Assembly (NCBI GenBank): GCA_963693025.1
Contig: OY843749.1
Span: 930,001 to 994,000 of the forward strand
Origin: JAHRAW01 sp963693025
GTDB taxonomy: Bacteria; Pseudomonadota; Gammaproteobacteria; Arenicellales; Poriferihabitantaceae
DNA length: 64,000 nt
Direction: 5' to 3'
Shown: in pieces, positions 42,185-51,162 of the stretch
Numbering within the stretch: position 1 is the stretch's first letter
Layout: every line of letters starts with the position of its first letter
The notes under the pieces: model-generated
Seen by the model: the letters and a program-made list of their open reading frames with translations, nothing else
What the model was told of the DNA's origin: nothing
Database searches by the model: none
Translations under genes and position numbers: made by a program

Positions 42185-43267
42185 TTACTCAGCGTAAGGT
42201 TCTGGAAACCAATTTTCCAAGTTAATACGTCCGCAATAGAAGTAATCGGTACACAATCCTTCCATGCGGGGAGCAAATACGTTCAAGTATTCATTCACAT
42301 AGAAGCGACCGCCTTGCGGGTCTTTGACCGCCATTATCATCGAAGCAACTTCCCTTGCTTTCTCCCCGCTTCTGCTTTCGCTCAGTTTTACCGTCACCGT
42401 CACTCCCTTGCGCAATTCTCGTTCATATGCAATATCTTTCTCTCCGGCGGACAAACCTAAGCCGTAATGTAAAATTGTATAAGACGGGACAATTCCCAGT
42501 TTGAGCGCTTCGATCAAATTGAAATCGTAAATGATGGAACCGAGCTGTTGCCCCAGAAGGGATTTTTCGAATACAGAACTTTCATCCTGTTCACCGTCTT
42601 CTTCTCTTTCCGGTGTGGCAGACAGCCCCAGGTTAAACCCACGTTTTGTTTCAAAGATTCGTGACTTCTCTTTAGACCCAGCCCGGTGACATTCATCGAC
42701 AATTAATAATAATGATTCCGCGACACCTGCTTTTTGTACCATATCAGGCAATTTCTTACTCGCGGAGACAAGAACAGATATCAGCACTCTCGCACCTCCA
42801 TCAAAACCCTCGTGATATCCACCTCCTGTACGAGCGATAGCTTCAGCGGGTAAATTGCCGCTTTCTAATAGTTCGTCATACCATTGGTTCATCAATACGA
42901 TAGTCGGCACCACTATCGCCACCCTGAGTTCAGGCACTTTTTCATTCTGTAGCCGCTCCGCAATCGCCAGGCCTAATACAGTTTTTCCTCCTCCAGTTAC
43001 CACTTTAACGGTACCTTTACATCCATTCTTAAACCACCGGTCCATACACTTTTTTTGCCAACCATATAATTCAATCCCTCGCGTCAAACACCATTTTTCA
43101 GGGGTATCCGTAACTTGTTTTTCTCCAGTGGGCTTATCTTTCTGTCCCTGATCTCTTCCGGCACTGATCCCATTCCATTCCAGCAGGCGCAGTTGATGGA
43201 GCTGCAATTTCTCTTTATTTCCAAACAATGATTGATGACCGTCAGAATCGTCAGTATTTTTCGTCAC
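42185..43267 (-). CDS. DEAD/DEAH-type helicase N-terminal domain protein
   Basis: The 360-aa protein has an N-terminal region of about 65 residues, then helicase motifs: GWQKKCMDRWF (Q-like), Walker A VVTGGGKTVLGLAIAE (91-96), VPTIVLMNQW (Ia), Walker B LLIVDECHRAG (DECH 191-194) and LGLSATPERE (SAT). Motifs IV to VI of the second RecA lobe are absent; instead the C-terminus reads GGRFYVNEYLNVFAPRMEG and YCGRINLENWFPEP. It is AT-rich. It may be one part of a multi-gene defence system; with the downstream gene cut, it is probably a relic. Confidence 0.78.
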   Translation of the reverse strand: MTKNTDDSDGHQSLFGNKEKLQLHQLRLLEWNGISAGRDQGQKDKPTGEKQVTDTPEKWCLTRGIELYGWQKKCMDRWFKNGCKGTVKVVTGGGKTVLGLAIAERLQNEKVPELRVAIVVPTIVLMNQWYDELLESGNLPAEAIARTGGGYHEGFDGGARVLISVLVSASKKLPDMVQKAGVAESLLLIVDECHRAGSKEKSRIFETKRGFNLGLSATPEREEDGEQDESSVFEKSLLGQQLGSIIYDFNLIEALKLGIVPSYTILHYGLGLSAGEKDIAYERELRKGVTVTVKLSESRSGEKAREVASMIMAVKDPQGGRFYVNEYLNVFAPRMEGLCTDYFYCGRINLENWFPEPYAE

Positions 43268-43563
43268 AATTACTCTCTTAGATTAACTCTATTTGATATG
43301 AGTAGTAGCGCGGGCCCAACTCGCAAGTGCAGCTTGCGCCATCCCACCGTTCTCACTTCCCTAACCATCATCCCGGTAAAAACTGAAACCCAGAAAAACG
43401 CTCTGGATTCCGGCTAACATACTGCCAGAATGACGGCGATGAGACATCGTTCCCGACAAACCAAGCGCCCAGGTAGCTACTTTTTGCTCCCAAGCGAGAA
43501 TTGCTCTTTCTGATTTAATTTACCCAGTGTATCCTCTGATTGACAATCAATTATTGAAGTTTA
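43268..43563. other. Intergenic stretch with two small hairpins
   Basis: No gene is seen. CGCAAG/CTTGCG (43322-43327 / 43333-43338) and ATTCCGGC/GCCAGAAT (43407-43414 / 43424-43431, one mismatch) form small hairpins; the second looks like a repeat-family piece ending in GAATGACGG. It includes the upstream region of the helicase gene on one side and the 3' end of the benzoate-CoA ligase on the other. Confidence 0.5.
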
Positions 43564-45138
43564 TCACACACCCTTCAGTTTGAAGCGCTGTATCTTGCCC
43601 GTTGCGGTTTTGGGGAGTTCTTTTACGAAGTCGATTTTTCTTGGGTATTTCCATTTGCCGATTTTTTGTTTTACCCTGGCTTTTAATTCTTCGTATAGGT
43701 CGTCTTGATTTTCGTGGTTGACTAAAACGACGAACGCTCTGGGTTTGGTCAGGCCCTGGTTGTCTTCGTAGCCGACCACCGCGGCTTCTTGCACGGCGGG
43801 GTGGCTGACCAGGGCGGACTCGACTTCGAAAGGGGATACCCAGATTCCACTGACCTTGAACATGTCGTCGGTTCGGCCACAGTAGTGGTAGTAGCCTTCT
43901 TTGTCGCGCGTGTATTTGTCGCCGGTTCGGGTCCATTCGCCGGCGAAGGTGGTGCGCGATTTGTGTAACTGGTTCCAGTAGCCGTTGGCCGACGAGGGGC
44001 CGCGCACCAGCAGTTCGCCGATTTCGCCTTGGGCCACGCTTTGGTCGTGTTCATCGATCAGGCGCAATTCGTAGCCGGGCACCGCCTTGCCGGATGTGCC
44101 GTAACGAATATCGCCGGGGCGGTTGGAGAGGAAGATGTGCAGTAGCTCGGTGGAGCCGACGCCGTCGATGATGTCCACCGCGAAGACCGATTTCCAGCGT
44201 GCACCGACTTCCGCGGGTAGCGCTTCGCCGGCGGAGACGCAATGCCTCAGCTTGGCGGCGCAACGCATCAGCTCGGCGGACGAATCTTCGCGGGCACAAT
44301 CGGGGTGGGCGAGCATCGCCGCATACAAAGTCGGCACGCCGTAGAAAATGCTTGGTTGGTGTTTTTTCAGTATCGCAAAGACCGCCTCCGGGGTCGGGCG
44401 GTCGGGCCACAGGATGGCGGTGGCGCCGACCGACATCGGGAAACTCATCGCGTTGCCGAGGCCATAGGCAAAAAATAACTTGGCGGCGGAAAACACGACG
44501 TCCTCTTCGCCGATTTGCAAAATACCCTGCGCAAAAAGACGCGCGGTTTCCATCAAACTGGTGTGCACATGCGGCACGCCTTTGGGCATTCCGGTTGAGC
44601 CCGATGAGTATAGCCAGAACGCCACATCGTCGTTGCAGGTATCGGCGGTTTCGGCTTGCGGCGGTTGTTGCGCCAGCGCTGTGGCGTAATCAATCCGCCC
44701 TGCTACGGTGTTTTCCGTTGCCGTTGCGGATACCACGAACACCTGTTTCAAGTGCGGCAGCTGCGGCAGGATGGGTTCGACGATTTCGAGCAACGCCGGT
44801 GAAACAAACAGGGCTTTGGCGCGCGTGTCGGCGAGAATGTAGTGATATTGGTCGCGGCTCAGCAGCGTATTCAACGCAACCGGTATGACGCCGGCGCGCA
44901 TCGCACCCCAGAAGATCGCGGGCCAGTGCACCGTGTCGTGCGCCAGCAAGGCGATGCGGTTTTCCATTTCCACGCCATGGGCGATGAGCAGGTTGGCAAC
45001 GCGATGCGTGTTGTCGCACAAGTCGCCGTAGGTGACCGAGGTGTGCGGGTCGATGAACGCGGTTTTGGACGCCCTGCCCTGTTGTCTATGTCGGTCAACA
45101 AAATCAACCACGGCATTATATTGACGGGGATAGTTCAC
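43564..45138 (-). CDS. bclA: Benzoate-CoA ligase family protein
   Basis: The 524-aa adenylate-forming ligase makes benzoyl-CoA from benzoate, ATP and CoA. Motifs: VAFWLYSSGSTGMPKGVPH (P-loop), AKLFFAYGLGNAMSFPM typical of benzoate-CoA ligases, DGVGSTELLHIFLSN, GEWTRTGDKY, GRTDDMFKVSGIWVSPFEVE and the catalytic Lys near the C-terminus (PKTATGKIQRFKLKG). The box and Liv genes next to it support benzoate. A 4-hydroxy- or other aryl substrate cannot be excluded. Confidence 0.9.
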   Translation of the reverse strand: MNYPRQYNAVVDFVDRHRQQGRASKTAFIDPHTSVTYGDLCDNTHRVANLLIAHGVEMENRIALLAHDTVHWPAIFWGAMRAGVIPVALNTLLSRDQYHYILADTRAKALFVSPALLEIVEPILPQLPHLKQVFVVSATATENTVAGRIDYATALAQQPPQAETADTCNDDVAFWLYSSGSTGMPKGVPHVHTSLMETARLFAQGILQIGEEDVVFSAAKLFFAYGLGNAMSFPMSVGATAILWPDRPTPEAVFAILKKHQPSIFYGVPTLYAAMLAHPDCAREDSSAELMRCAAKLRHCVSAGEALPAEVGARWKSVFAVDIIDGVGSTELLHIFLSNRPGDIRYGTSGKAVPGYELRLIDEHDQSVAQGEIGELLVRGPSSANGYWNQLHKSRTTFAGEWTRTGDKYTRDKEGYYHYCGRTDDMFKVSGIWVSPFEVESALVSHPAVQEAAVVGYEDNQGLTKPRAFVVLVNHENQDDLYEELKARVKQKIGKWKYPRKIDFVKELPKTATGKIQRFKLKGV

Positions 45139-45172
45139 GGTATATGCTCCGGCAACGCCTTGATGAGGCGGA

Positions 45173-45877
45173 TTAGATTCCGAGGTAGCGCGCCTTTAGT
45201 CCGGCGGTGGATAGCAATGCGTCTGAGTCGCCCTGCCAGGCGATTGCGCCTTTTTCTATGATGTAGTGATAGTCCGCAATCGCGCATAGTTGGTCGAGGT
45301 TTTTGTCGATTAGTAGTAGTGAGATGCCGGTTTGTTTTATTTCGTGTAGCGTTCGCCAGATGTCTTTTTGCACTAGCGGGGCGAGGCCTTCGGTGGCTTC
45401 GTCGAGGATTAGCAGTTCGGGGTTGAGCATTAGTGCGCGGCCGGTTGCCAGCATTTGTTGTTCGCCGCCGGACAGTTGGTTGCCCATGCTGTTCAGGCGT
45501 TGTTTGAGTTGCGGGAATAAATCCAAGACCGTGTCCAGCGTCCACGGAGACGGCGATTGGTTGTAGTTTGCCGCGGTTGCGATGAGGTTTTCTCTGACGT
45601 TCAGGTTGGGGAAAATTTGCCTGCCTTCGGGCACCAGGCCGATGCCCATTTGTGCGATTTTGAAGGGCGGCAGGCCGTTGATTTTTTCTTGTTGATAGAC
45701 AATTTCACCCGTCCTGCACGGGAGGTTGCCGATGATGGAATTGACCGTGGTGGTTTTGCCCATGCCGTTTCTGCCGAGCAGCGTGGCGGCGGCGCCGCTG
45801 CGGATTTCCATGCTGAGACCGAACAACGCCTGACTGTTGCCGTAGAAGGTTTCGATGTTTTTGACCGCCAGCGTCAT
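45173..45877 (-). CDS. livF: Branched-chain type ABC transporter ATP-binding protein LivF
   Basis: The 234-aa ATPase has TLLGRNGMGKTTTVNSI, LVPEGRQIFPNLNVRENL, signature LSGGEQQMLATGRALM and LLILDEATEGLAP. It is one of a full set (LivF, LivG, LivM, LivH, binding protein) on the minus strand, 34 bp before benzoate-CoA ligase. Such Liv-type systems next to aryl-CoA genes import aromatic acids. The gap to livG is 6 bp. Confidence 0.92.
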   Translation of the reverse strand: MTLAVKNIETFYGNSQALFGLSMEIRSGAAATLLGRNGMGKTTTVNSIIGNLPCRTGEIVYQQEKINGLPPFKIAQMGIGLVPEGRQIFPNLNVRENLIATAANYNQSPSPWTLDTVLDLFPQLKQRLNSMGNQLSGGEQQMLATGRALMLNPELLILDEATEGLAPLVQKDIWRTLHEIKQTGISLLLIDKNLDQLCAIADYHYIIEKGAIAWQGDSDALLSTAGLKARYLGI

Positions 45878-45883
45878 GCCGCG

Positions 45884-46618
45884 TTACTCGCCCAGATACG
45901 CCTTCTGAACTTCGGCGTTGTTGCGTATCTTCTCGATGCTGCCGGTGGCGATGATGTTGCCATCGACCAACACCGAGGTGGTGTCGGCGAGCGTAAAAAC
46001 GGCGTCCATGTCGTGCTCGATTAGCACGATGGTGACCGCGCCCCTGAGCGTGTTCAACAGCGCAATCAGTTTGCCGGATTCTTCCTTGCTCATGCCCGCG
46101 GTCGGCTCGTCCAGCAGTAGCAGTTTGGGTTTCAACGCAAGCGCCATGGCGAATTCCAGTTGCCGCTGTTCGCCGTGCGAGGCGGCGCCGGCGATGACAT
46201 CCGCGCGCGCATCCAAGCCGGCGCCGGCGAGCGCGCGCATCGCTTCATCACGAAGGCGCGCGTCTTGTGCGGGCGGCGACCAGAAGCGAAACGAATGCCC
46301 CGCCCCAGACTGCACCGCGAGCATCGCGTTTTCGAGCAGAGTCATCGGCGCGATGACGCTGGTAATCTGAAAAGAGCGCGCCAGCCCGATGCGCGCGCGT
46401 TTGTGCGGGCTCATCTGCGTGATGTTCCTGCCGGCAAAATGAATGCTGCCGCTGTCGGGTTTGAGCGCGCCCGAAATCTGCGCGACCAGCGTGGTCTTGC
46501 CCGCGCCGTTGGGCCCGATGATGGCGTGGATGCGATTTTCTTCGACCGCTAAATTGACATCGCGCACCGCGTGAATGCCGCCGAATTGTTTGTGGAGATT
46601 TTTAACTTGAAGAATCAT
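45884..46618 (-). CDS. livG: Branched-chain type ABC transporter ATP-binding protein LivG
   Basis: The 244-aa ATPase has FGGIHAVRDVNLAVEENRIH, Walker A IGPNGAGKTTLVAQISG, ARIGLARSFQI, a signature reading SHGEQRQLEFAMALA, Walker B LLLLDEPTAGMS and VLIEHDMDAVFTLADT. The ATG at 46616-46618 overlaps the livM stop by ATGA; the longer frame is antisense-like sequence inside livM. Confidence 0.92.
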   Translation of the reverse strand: MILQVKNLHKQFGGIHAVRDVNLAVEENRIHAIIGPNGAGKTTLVAQISGALKPDSGSIHFAGRNITQMSPHKRARIGLARSFQITSVIAPMTLLENAMLAVQSGAGHSFRFWSPPAQDARLRDEAMRALAGAGLDARADVIAGAASHGEQRQLEFAMALALKPKLLLLDEPTAGMSKEESGKLIALLNTLRGAVTIVLIEHDMDAVFTLADTTSVLVDGNIIATGSIEKIRNNAEVQKAYLGE

Positions 46619-47610
46619 TGCGTGGTGTCTGAGCGCTTGCGGCTCAGCCTGGTGAGCAAGCCATGCAACCCGCCCTTGCCGAAAAACAACACCAGCGCAA
46701 TCAGCAGCAATCCAAAAATCAGATGCCAGTGCGTCGTGATGCCGGACAAAAACTCTTCCAACAACAGGAAGGCGGCGGTGCCGGTGAGGGGGCCGAACAG
46801 CGCGCCGCTGCCGCCGATGACCAGCATGAAAATCAACTCGGCGGAGCGCGTCCAGTCCATCATTTCCGGGCTGATGAAGTGGGTGAAATTGCCCAGAAAG
46901 AAACCGGCCACGCCGCACATCGCGCCGGAAATGACATAGCAGGCGAGCCGGTATTTATAGGTGTCGAAGCCGAGCGCTTGCATGCGTTCGTCGTTGTGTT
47001 TGCCGCCGAAAATGACGCGGCCAAAGCGCGCGTTCACCAAGCGGTGCATCGCAAACAGGAAAATTAGCAACGCCGCGAGAACGGTGTAGTATAAGACGGT
47101 CGCATCGTCTATGTTGAGCCATCCGTTGAACTGGCTGCGTTGTTGAATCAGCAAGCCGTCGTCGGCGCCGTATTCGTCGATGCTGACCAGCGTGAAGTAC
47201 AGCATCTGCGAAAACGCCAGCGTAATCAAAATGAAATAGAGCCCGCGCGTGCGCAGGCAAATGGCGCCGGTCACCAACGCAAAAACGGCGCTGCAACCGA
47301 TTGCCAAAAACAGATGTATGACGCCATTGTAAATCTCGTAATACGCCGGGATGCCGACGCTGTATGCGCCGATGCCGATATACGCGGCATGCCCGAGGCT
47401 GATCATGCCGCCGCAGCCGACGAGTAAATTCAAACTGACGACGGCGATGGCGAGTATCAGCACGCGGGTCAGCAGGTCGAGATAAAACGGTTGTTGGATG
47501 AGCGCGATGATGAGCGGCGCCGCCAGTAGCAGAACGACGAATAGCAGATACACTCCCGCTGCAACCGTGATCGTGGCGCCGGCGCCGTGCCCATGCAGGC
47601 GCTCGCTCAT
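46615..47610 (-). CDS. livM: Branched-chain type ABC transporter permease LivM
   Basis: The 331-aa permease has about nine to ten hydrophobic segments and the family marks SLNLLVGCGGMISLGHAAYIG, LRTRGLYFILITLAFSQMLY, GLYF-type loop and VIGGSGALFGPLTGTAAFL. It forms the membrane pore with LivH. It overlaps livH by ATGA (47607-47610) and livG by ATGA. Confidence 0.92.
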   Translation of the reverse strand: MSERLHGHGAGATITVAAGVYLLFVVLLLAAPLIIALIQQPFYLDLLTRVLILAIAVVSLNLLVGCGGMISLGHAAYIGIGAYSVGIPAYYEIYNGVIHLFLAIGCSAVFALVTGAICLRTRGLYFILITLAFSQMLYFTLVSIDEYGADDGLLIQQRSQFNGWLNIDDATVLYYTVLAALLIFLFAMHRLVNARFGRVIFGGKHNDERMQALGFDTYKYRLACYVISGAMCGVAGFFLGNFTHFISPEMMDWTRSAELIFMLVIGGSGALFGPLTGTAAFLLLEEFLSGITTHWHLIFGLLLIALVLFFGKGGLHGLLTRLSRKRSDTTQ

Positions 47611-48536
47611 TTTTTATTGAAGCCTGCCGGCGGAAACAGTCCGCGCGGTTTGAACACCAGCACGCCCGCCATCAACAGATAAACCCCCATCGCGGACAAC
47701 GCCGGCGCGGCGGTTTCGGCGGCGTGGTTGGACAGAAACAGTTTGAGCAAGTCGTCCAGATAGGAGCGACCGAGCGTGTCGATGAAGCCGATCAACAACG
47801 CGGCGTAGAACGCGCCCTTGATGGAGCCGATGCCGCCGACAATCACGACCACAAACGCGATGATGATGATTTCGTTGCCCATGCCGATGCTGGCTTCGGT
47901 AATCGGCGCGATCAGCAAACCGGCAAACCCGGCGAGCGCGGCGCCGATGGCGAAGACGATGAGATACAGGCGGTCGATGTTCACGCCGAGCGCGGTCACC
48001 ATCGCGCGGTTGGATGCGCCCGCGCGAATCAGCATGCCGAGGCGCGAGCGCGTCACCAAAAAATACAAACCCGCGGCCGCCAGCAAACCGCACAGGATGA
48101 TGAGCAAGCGGTAACTGGGTATGACGAAGCCGCCGGCTTCGATGCGGCCGTTCAACACATCGGGCAGCGGGATGGCGGCGCCGGCGGAGCCCCAGATGAG
48201 ACGCGCCACGCTGTCGAAAACCAAAATCAAGCCGTAGGTGACCAGCACGTGGTCGAGGTGGTCTTTGTTATACAGTTTGCGCACGATGCTCCATTCCACC
48301 AGCGCGCCGACCACGAAGACCACGAGCACCGCAACCAGCGCCGCGACGATGAGGCTGTCCGTGAGCGCGACCACGGTGGCGCAGACGAATGCGCCGAGCA
48401 TGTAGAACGAGCCGTGCGACAGGTTGATGAAGTCCATGATTCCGAAAATCAACGACAACCCCGAGGCGAGCAGGAACAGCAGCAAGCCGAGTTGCAACCC
48501 GTTGAGTAGTTGTGCGATTAGGAGATGCCAGTCCAT
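47607..48536 (-). CDS. livH: Branched-chain type ABC transporter permease LivH
   Basis: The 309-aa permease starts MDWHLLIAQLLNGLQLGLLL and has LIFGIMDFINLSHGSFYMLG, RTYG-type mid region (LVTYGLILVFDSVARLIWG) and IAFVVVIVGGIGSIKGAFYA, all LivH marks. The ATG at 48534-48536 with GGAGATG-proximal sequence is preferred to a TTG two codons upstream. It pairs with LivM. Confidence 0.92.
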   Translation of the reverse strand: MDWHLLIAQLLNGLQLGLLLFLLASGLSLIFGIMDFINLSHGSFYMLGAFVCATVVALTDSLIVAALVAVLVVFVVGALVEWSIVRKLYNKDHLDHVLVTYGLILVFDSVARLIWGSAGAAIPLPDVLNGRIEAGGFVIPSYRLLIILCGLLAAAGLYFLVTRSRLGMLIRAGASNRAMVTALGVNIDRLYLIVFAIGAALAGFAGLLIAPITEASIGMGNEIIIIAFVVVIVGGIGSIKGAFYAALLIGFIDTLGRSYLDDLLKLFLSNHAAETAAPALSAMGVYLLMAGVLVFKPRGLFPPAGFNKK

Positions 48537-48658
48537 CTGCAAATCAAAAAACGTTGTGTGCCGGGGTGGCGGGGCGACGAGACAGTGAGCGGCGGGGTTC
48601 GGTCGCCGCCGCGACTCAGCGCTCGCCGCTACAACTCAGCGATTGACGCAACGCCCGC

Positions 48659-49852
48659 CTACAAGTCGCACTGCCCGGCATACGGGTCCTGATGGTTTTC
48701 ATAAACCGTGGCGACCACTTGGGTCGTCCAGTTCCCGTCCGCATCCGCAACCACTTCGCGCAAGTAAAAATTCTGAATCGGCAGGTGGTTCTTGCCGTAA
48801 CGGTATGCGCCGCGAACGGAGGCGTAGTCGGCTTTTTCCATCGCCGCGCGCAACGCATCGGCATCACTCAGATCGCCGCCGGTGGCTTGCACGGCGCTGT
48901 CGATGAGCATGATGCTGTCATACGATTGCGCGGCGTAGAACGAAGGGTAGTTGCCGTGTTTGGCTTTGAAGTCGCGCACGAATTTTATGTTGGCATCATT
49001 GTCCAAATCGGGCGCCCAGAACATCGTGCTCTTGGAGCCGAGCACGCCTTCCATTCGCGCGGCTTGAAATCTCGGCAGGGAAATCGAGTCCACCGTGAAC
49101 ACGCTGTATAGCGGCAGGCTGTCCTTCAACCCCGCCTGCTGGTATTGCTTGATGAACGCGCCGCCCGCGCTGCCCGGATAAAAAATGAACAACCCCTCGG
49201 CGCCGGACGCTTTGGCTTTGGCGAGTTCCGCGGAGAAATCCAACTGCCTGTCCTTGCCCCACTTGGTCAAGTCTTTGCCGACCACCTCGCCGTTGAAAGT
49301 GCGCTCCACGCCGGCGGCCATGTTCTTGCCGGCGGCATAATTCGGCACCATCACATAGAGCGTTTTCACGCCGCGCTGATTCAACACCTCGCCGAGCGCC
49401 ATCGGCGTCTGGTCGTTCTGCCATGAAGTGGAAAAGAAATTTTTATGGCACGACTTGCCCGCCAGTTGCGACGGTCCCGCGTTGGCGCTAATCAAAAACT
49501 TGCCGGCATCCAACACGCTTTTGCTGGAAGCCAGCAACACATGCGACCAAATGTAACCGGCGACAAAATCGACGTTGTCTTTCTTCACCAGTTTGTCGGT
49601 TTTCTGCTTGCCGATTTCCGGCTTGAAACCGTCGTCCTCAAAAATCACCTCAATGTTCTTGTTCGCCATTTTGCCGCCGAGATGCTCGACCGCCAGATTG
49701 ACCGCGTTTTTCATATCTTCACCAATCACCCCCGCCGGCGTCGTCAGCGTGGTCACAAAACCAATCTTGACACTGTCCGCGGAAGCGGTTGCGAGCAGGC
49801 TCAAAGCAGCCACAAAAATGCCCGCCGCTATGCGTTGTAGGTTGACTCTCAT
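48659..49852 (-). CDS. Branched-chain type ABC transporter substrate-binding protein
   Basis: The 397-aa periplasmic protein has a signal peptide (RIAAGIFVAALSLLATASAD) and the LivJ-like fold: VKIGFVTTLTTPAGVIGEDM, VDFVAGYIWSHVLLASSKSV, AGPSQLAGKSCHKNFFSTSW, VMVPNYAAGKNM and YDSIMLIDSAVQAT. It lies 122 bp upstream of livH, in the same direction, and is likely the benzoate receptor of the Liv system (inference from context). Confidence 0.9.
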   Translation of the reverse strand: MRVNLQRIAAGIFVAALSLLATASADSVKIGFVTTLTTPAGVIGEDMKNAVNLAVEHLGGKMANKNIEVIFEDDGFKPEIGKQKTDKLVKKDNVDFVAGYIWSHVLLASSKSVLDAGKFLISANAGPSQLAGKSCHKNFFSTSWQNDQTPMALGEVLNQRGVKTLYVMVPNYAAGKNMAAGVERTFNGEVVGKDLTKWGKDRQLDFSAELAKAKASGAEGLFIFYPGSAGGAFIKQYQQAGLKDSLPLYSVFTVDSISLPRFQAARMEGVLGSKSTMFWAPDLDNDANIKFVRDFKAKHGNYPSFYAAQSYDSIMLIDSAVQATGGDLSDADALRAAMEKADYASVRGAYRYGKNHLPIQNFYLREVVADADGNWTTQVVATVYENHQDPYAGQCDL

Positions 49853-49941
49853 GCCATATCTCCTGTCATTGAGGGTTGGTCGTCACAATTCACCACTCTA
49901 ACCCAGCGCCCCAAATAGCGCAATGGGAAACTATTCAGCGC

Positions 49942-51162
49942 TCACTTCACCGCCCGCATATTTTCGATGATCATCGCGATGCCCTGCCCGACGCCGATAC
50001 ACATCGCGCACAACGCATAGCGCCCCCGCCGGCGATGCAACTGCTTCATCGCCGTGGTCACCAATCTGGCGCCGCTCATGCCGAGCGGATGACCGAGCGC
50101 GATCGCGCCGCCGTTGGGATTCACCTCGGCGGCATCGTCAGCCAAACCGAGATGGCGCGTGACCGCCAGCACCTGGGCGGCAAAGGCTTCGTTGATCTCA
50201 ATCACATCCATCTCGCGCAGCGAAAGCCCGGCGTGCGCCAGCACCTTTTCGCTCGCCGGGGCGGGACCAAAACCCATGATTCTCGGCTCAACGCCGGCGG
50301 TGGCGGTGGCGACGATGCGCGCACCGGCGGTCAGGTTATATTGTGCGCCAACCCGCCGGTCACCGATCAGCAGCGCGCAGGCGCCATCGTTGATGCCCGA
50401 CGCGTTGCCCGCGGTCACCGTGCCGTTTTGTTTGAACGGGGTTGCGAGGGCGGCCAGCGCCTCCGGCGTGGTCTCCGGGCGCGGGTGCTCATCGCGCTCG
50501 ACGACGGTTTCGCCGCCCCGGGGCTTCGCAGCCGGCACAACCGGCACGATTTCTTCGGCGAACAACTTGTCTTCCACCGCCCGCCCGGCGCGCTGCTGGC
50601 TACGCAATGCAAAGGCGTCTTGATCCCGCCGGGAGATGTCAAACACTTCGGCGACGTTCTCGGCGGTCTCAGGCATTGAGTCAACGCCGTATTGCCGGCG
50701 CAACAGCGGGTTGACGAAACGCCAGCCGAGAGTGGTGTCGTACACGCCGGCATCGCGGCCAAAAGCCTTGTCGGGTTTCGGCATCACGAAAGGCGCACGG
50801 GTCATCGACTCGACGCCGCCGGCGATAATCAGCCGCGCTTCGCCGCTTTTGATGGCGCGCGCCGCCGTGCCGATGGCGTCCATCCCGGAACCGCACAGGC
50901 GGTTGACCGTGCCACCCGGCACGCCGACCGGCAAGCCCGACAGCAGGACCGCCATGCGCGCCACATTGCGGCAGTCTTCGCCGGCTTGATTGGCGCAGCC
51001 GAGAATCACATCGTCTATGCCACCCCAGTCAACCGACGGATTGCGTTGCAACAACGCCGCAATCGGCAACGCCGCCAAATCATCGGCGCGTACCGACGAC
51101 AACGCCCCGCCGTAGCGCCCGATCGGGGTGCGGATGGCGTCGTAAATGATGGCGTCATTCAT
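49942..51162 (-). CDS. 3-oxoadipyl-CoA/3-ketoacyl-CoA thiolase
   Basis: The 406-aa thiolase has IYDAIRTPIGRYGGALSSVR, acylated cysteine in NRLCGSGMDAIGTAARAI, NEAF in VIEINEAFAAQVLAVTRHL, histidine in GGAIALGHPLGMSGARL and the second cysteine in CAMCIGVGQGIAM. The RTPIGR.GG.L..VR.DDLAA pattern matches PcaF/PaaJ, which split 3-oxoadipyl-CoA to succinyl-CoA and acetyl-CoA. It starts inside the last codons of the dehydrogenase gene (8-bp overlap) and completes the lower part of the box route. Confidence 0.9.
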   Translation of the reverse strand: MNDAIIYDAIRTPIGRYGGALSSVRADDLAALPIAALLQRNPSVDWGGIDDVILGCANQAGEDCRNVARMAVLLSGLPVGVPGGTVNRLCGSGMDAIGTAARAIKSGEARLIIAGGVESMTRAPFVMPKPDKAFGRDAGVYDTTLGWRFVNPLLRRQYGVDSMPETAENVAEVFDISRRDQDAFALRSQQRAGRAVEDKLFAEEIVPVVPAAKPRGGETVVERDEHPRPETTPEALAALATPFKQNGTVTAGNASGINDGACALLIGDRRVGAQYNLTAGARIVATATAGVEPRIMGFGPAPASEKVLAHAGLSLREMDVIEINEAFAAQVLAVTRHLGLADDAAEVNPNGGAIALGHPLGMSGARLVTTAMKQLHRRRGRYALCAMCIGVGQGIAMIIENMRAVK

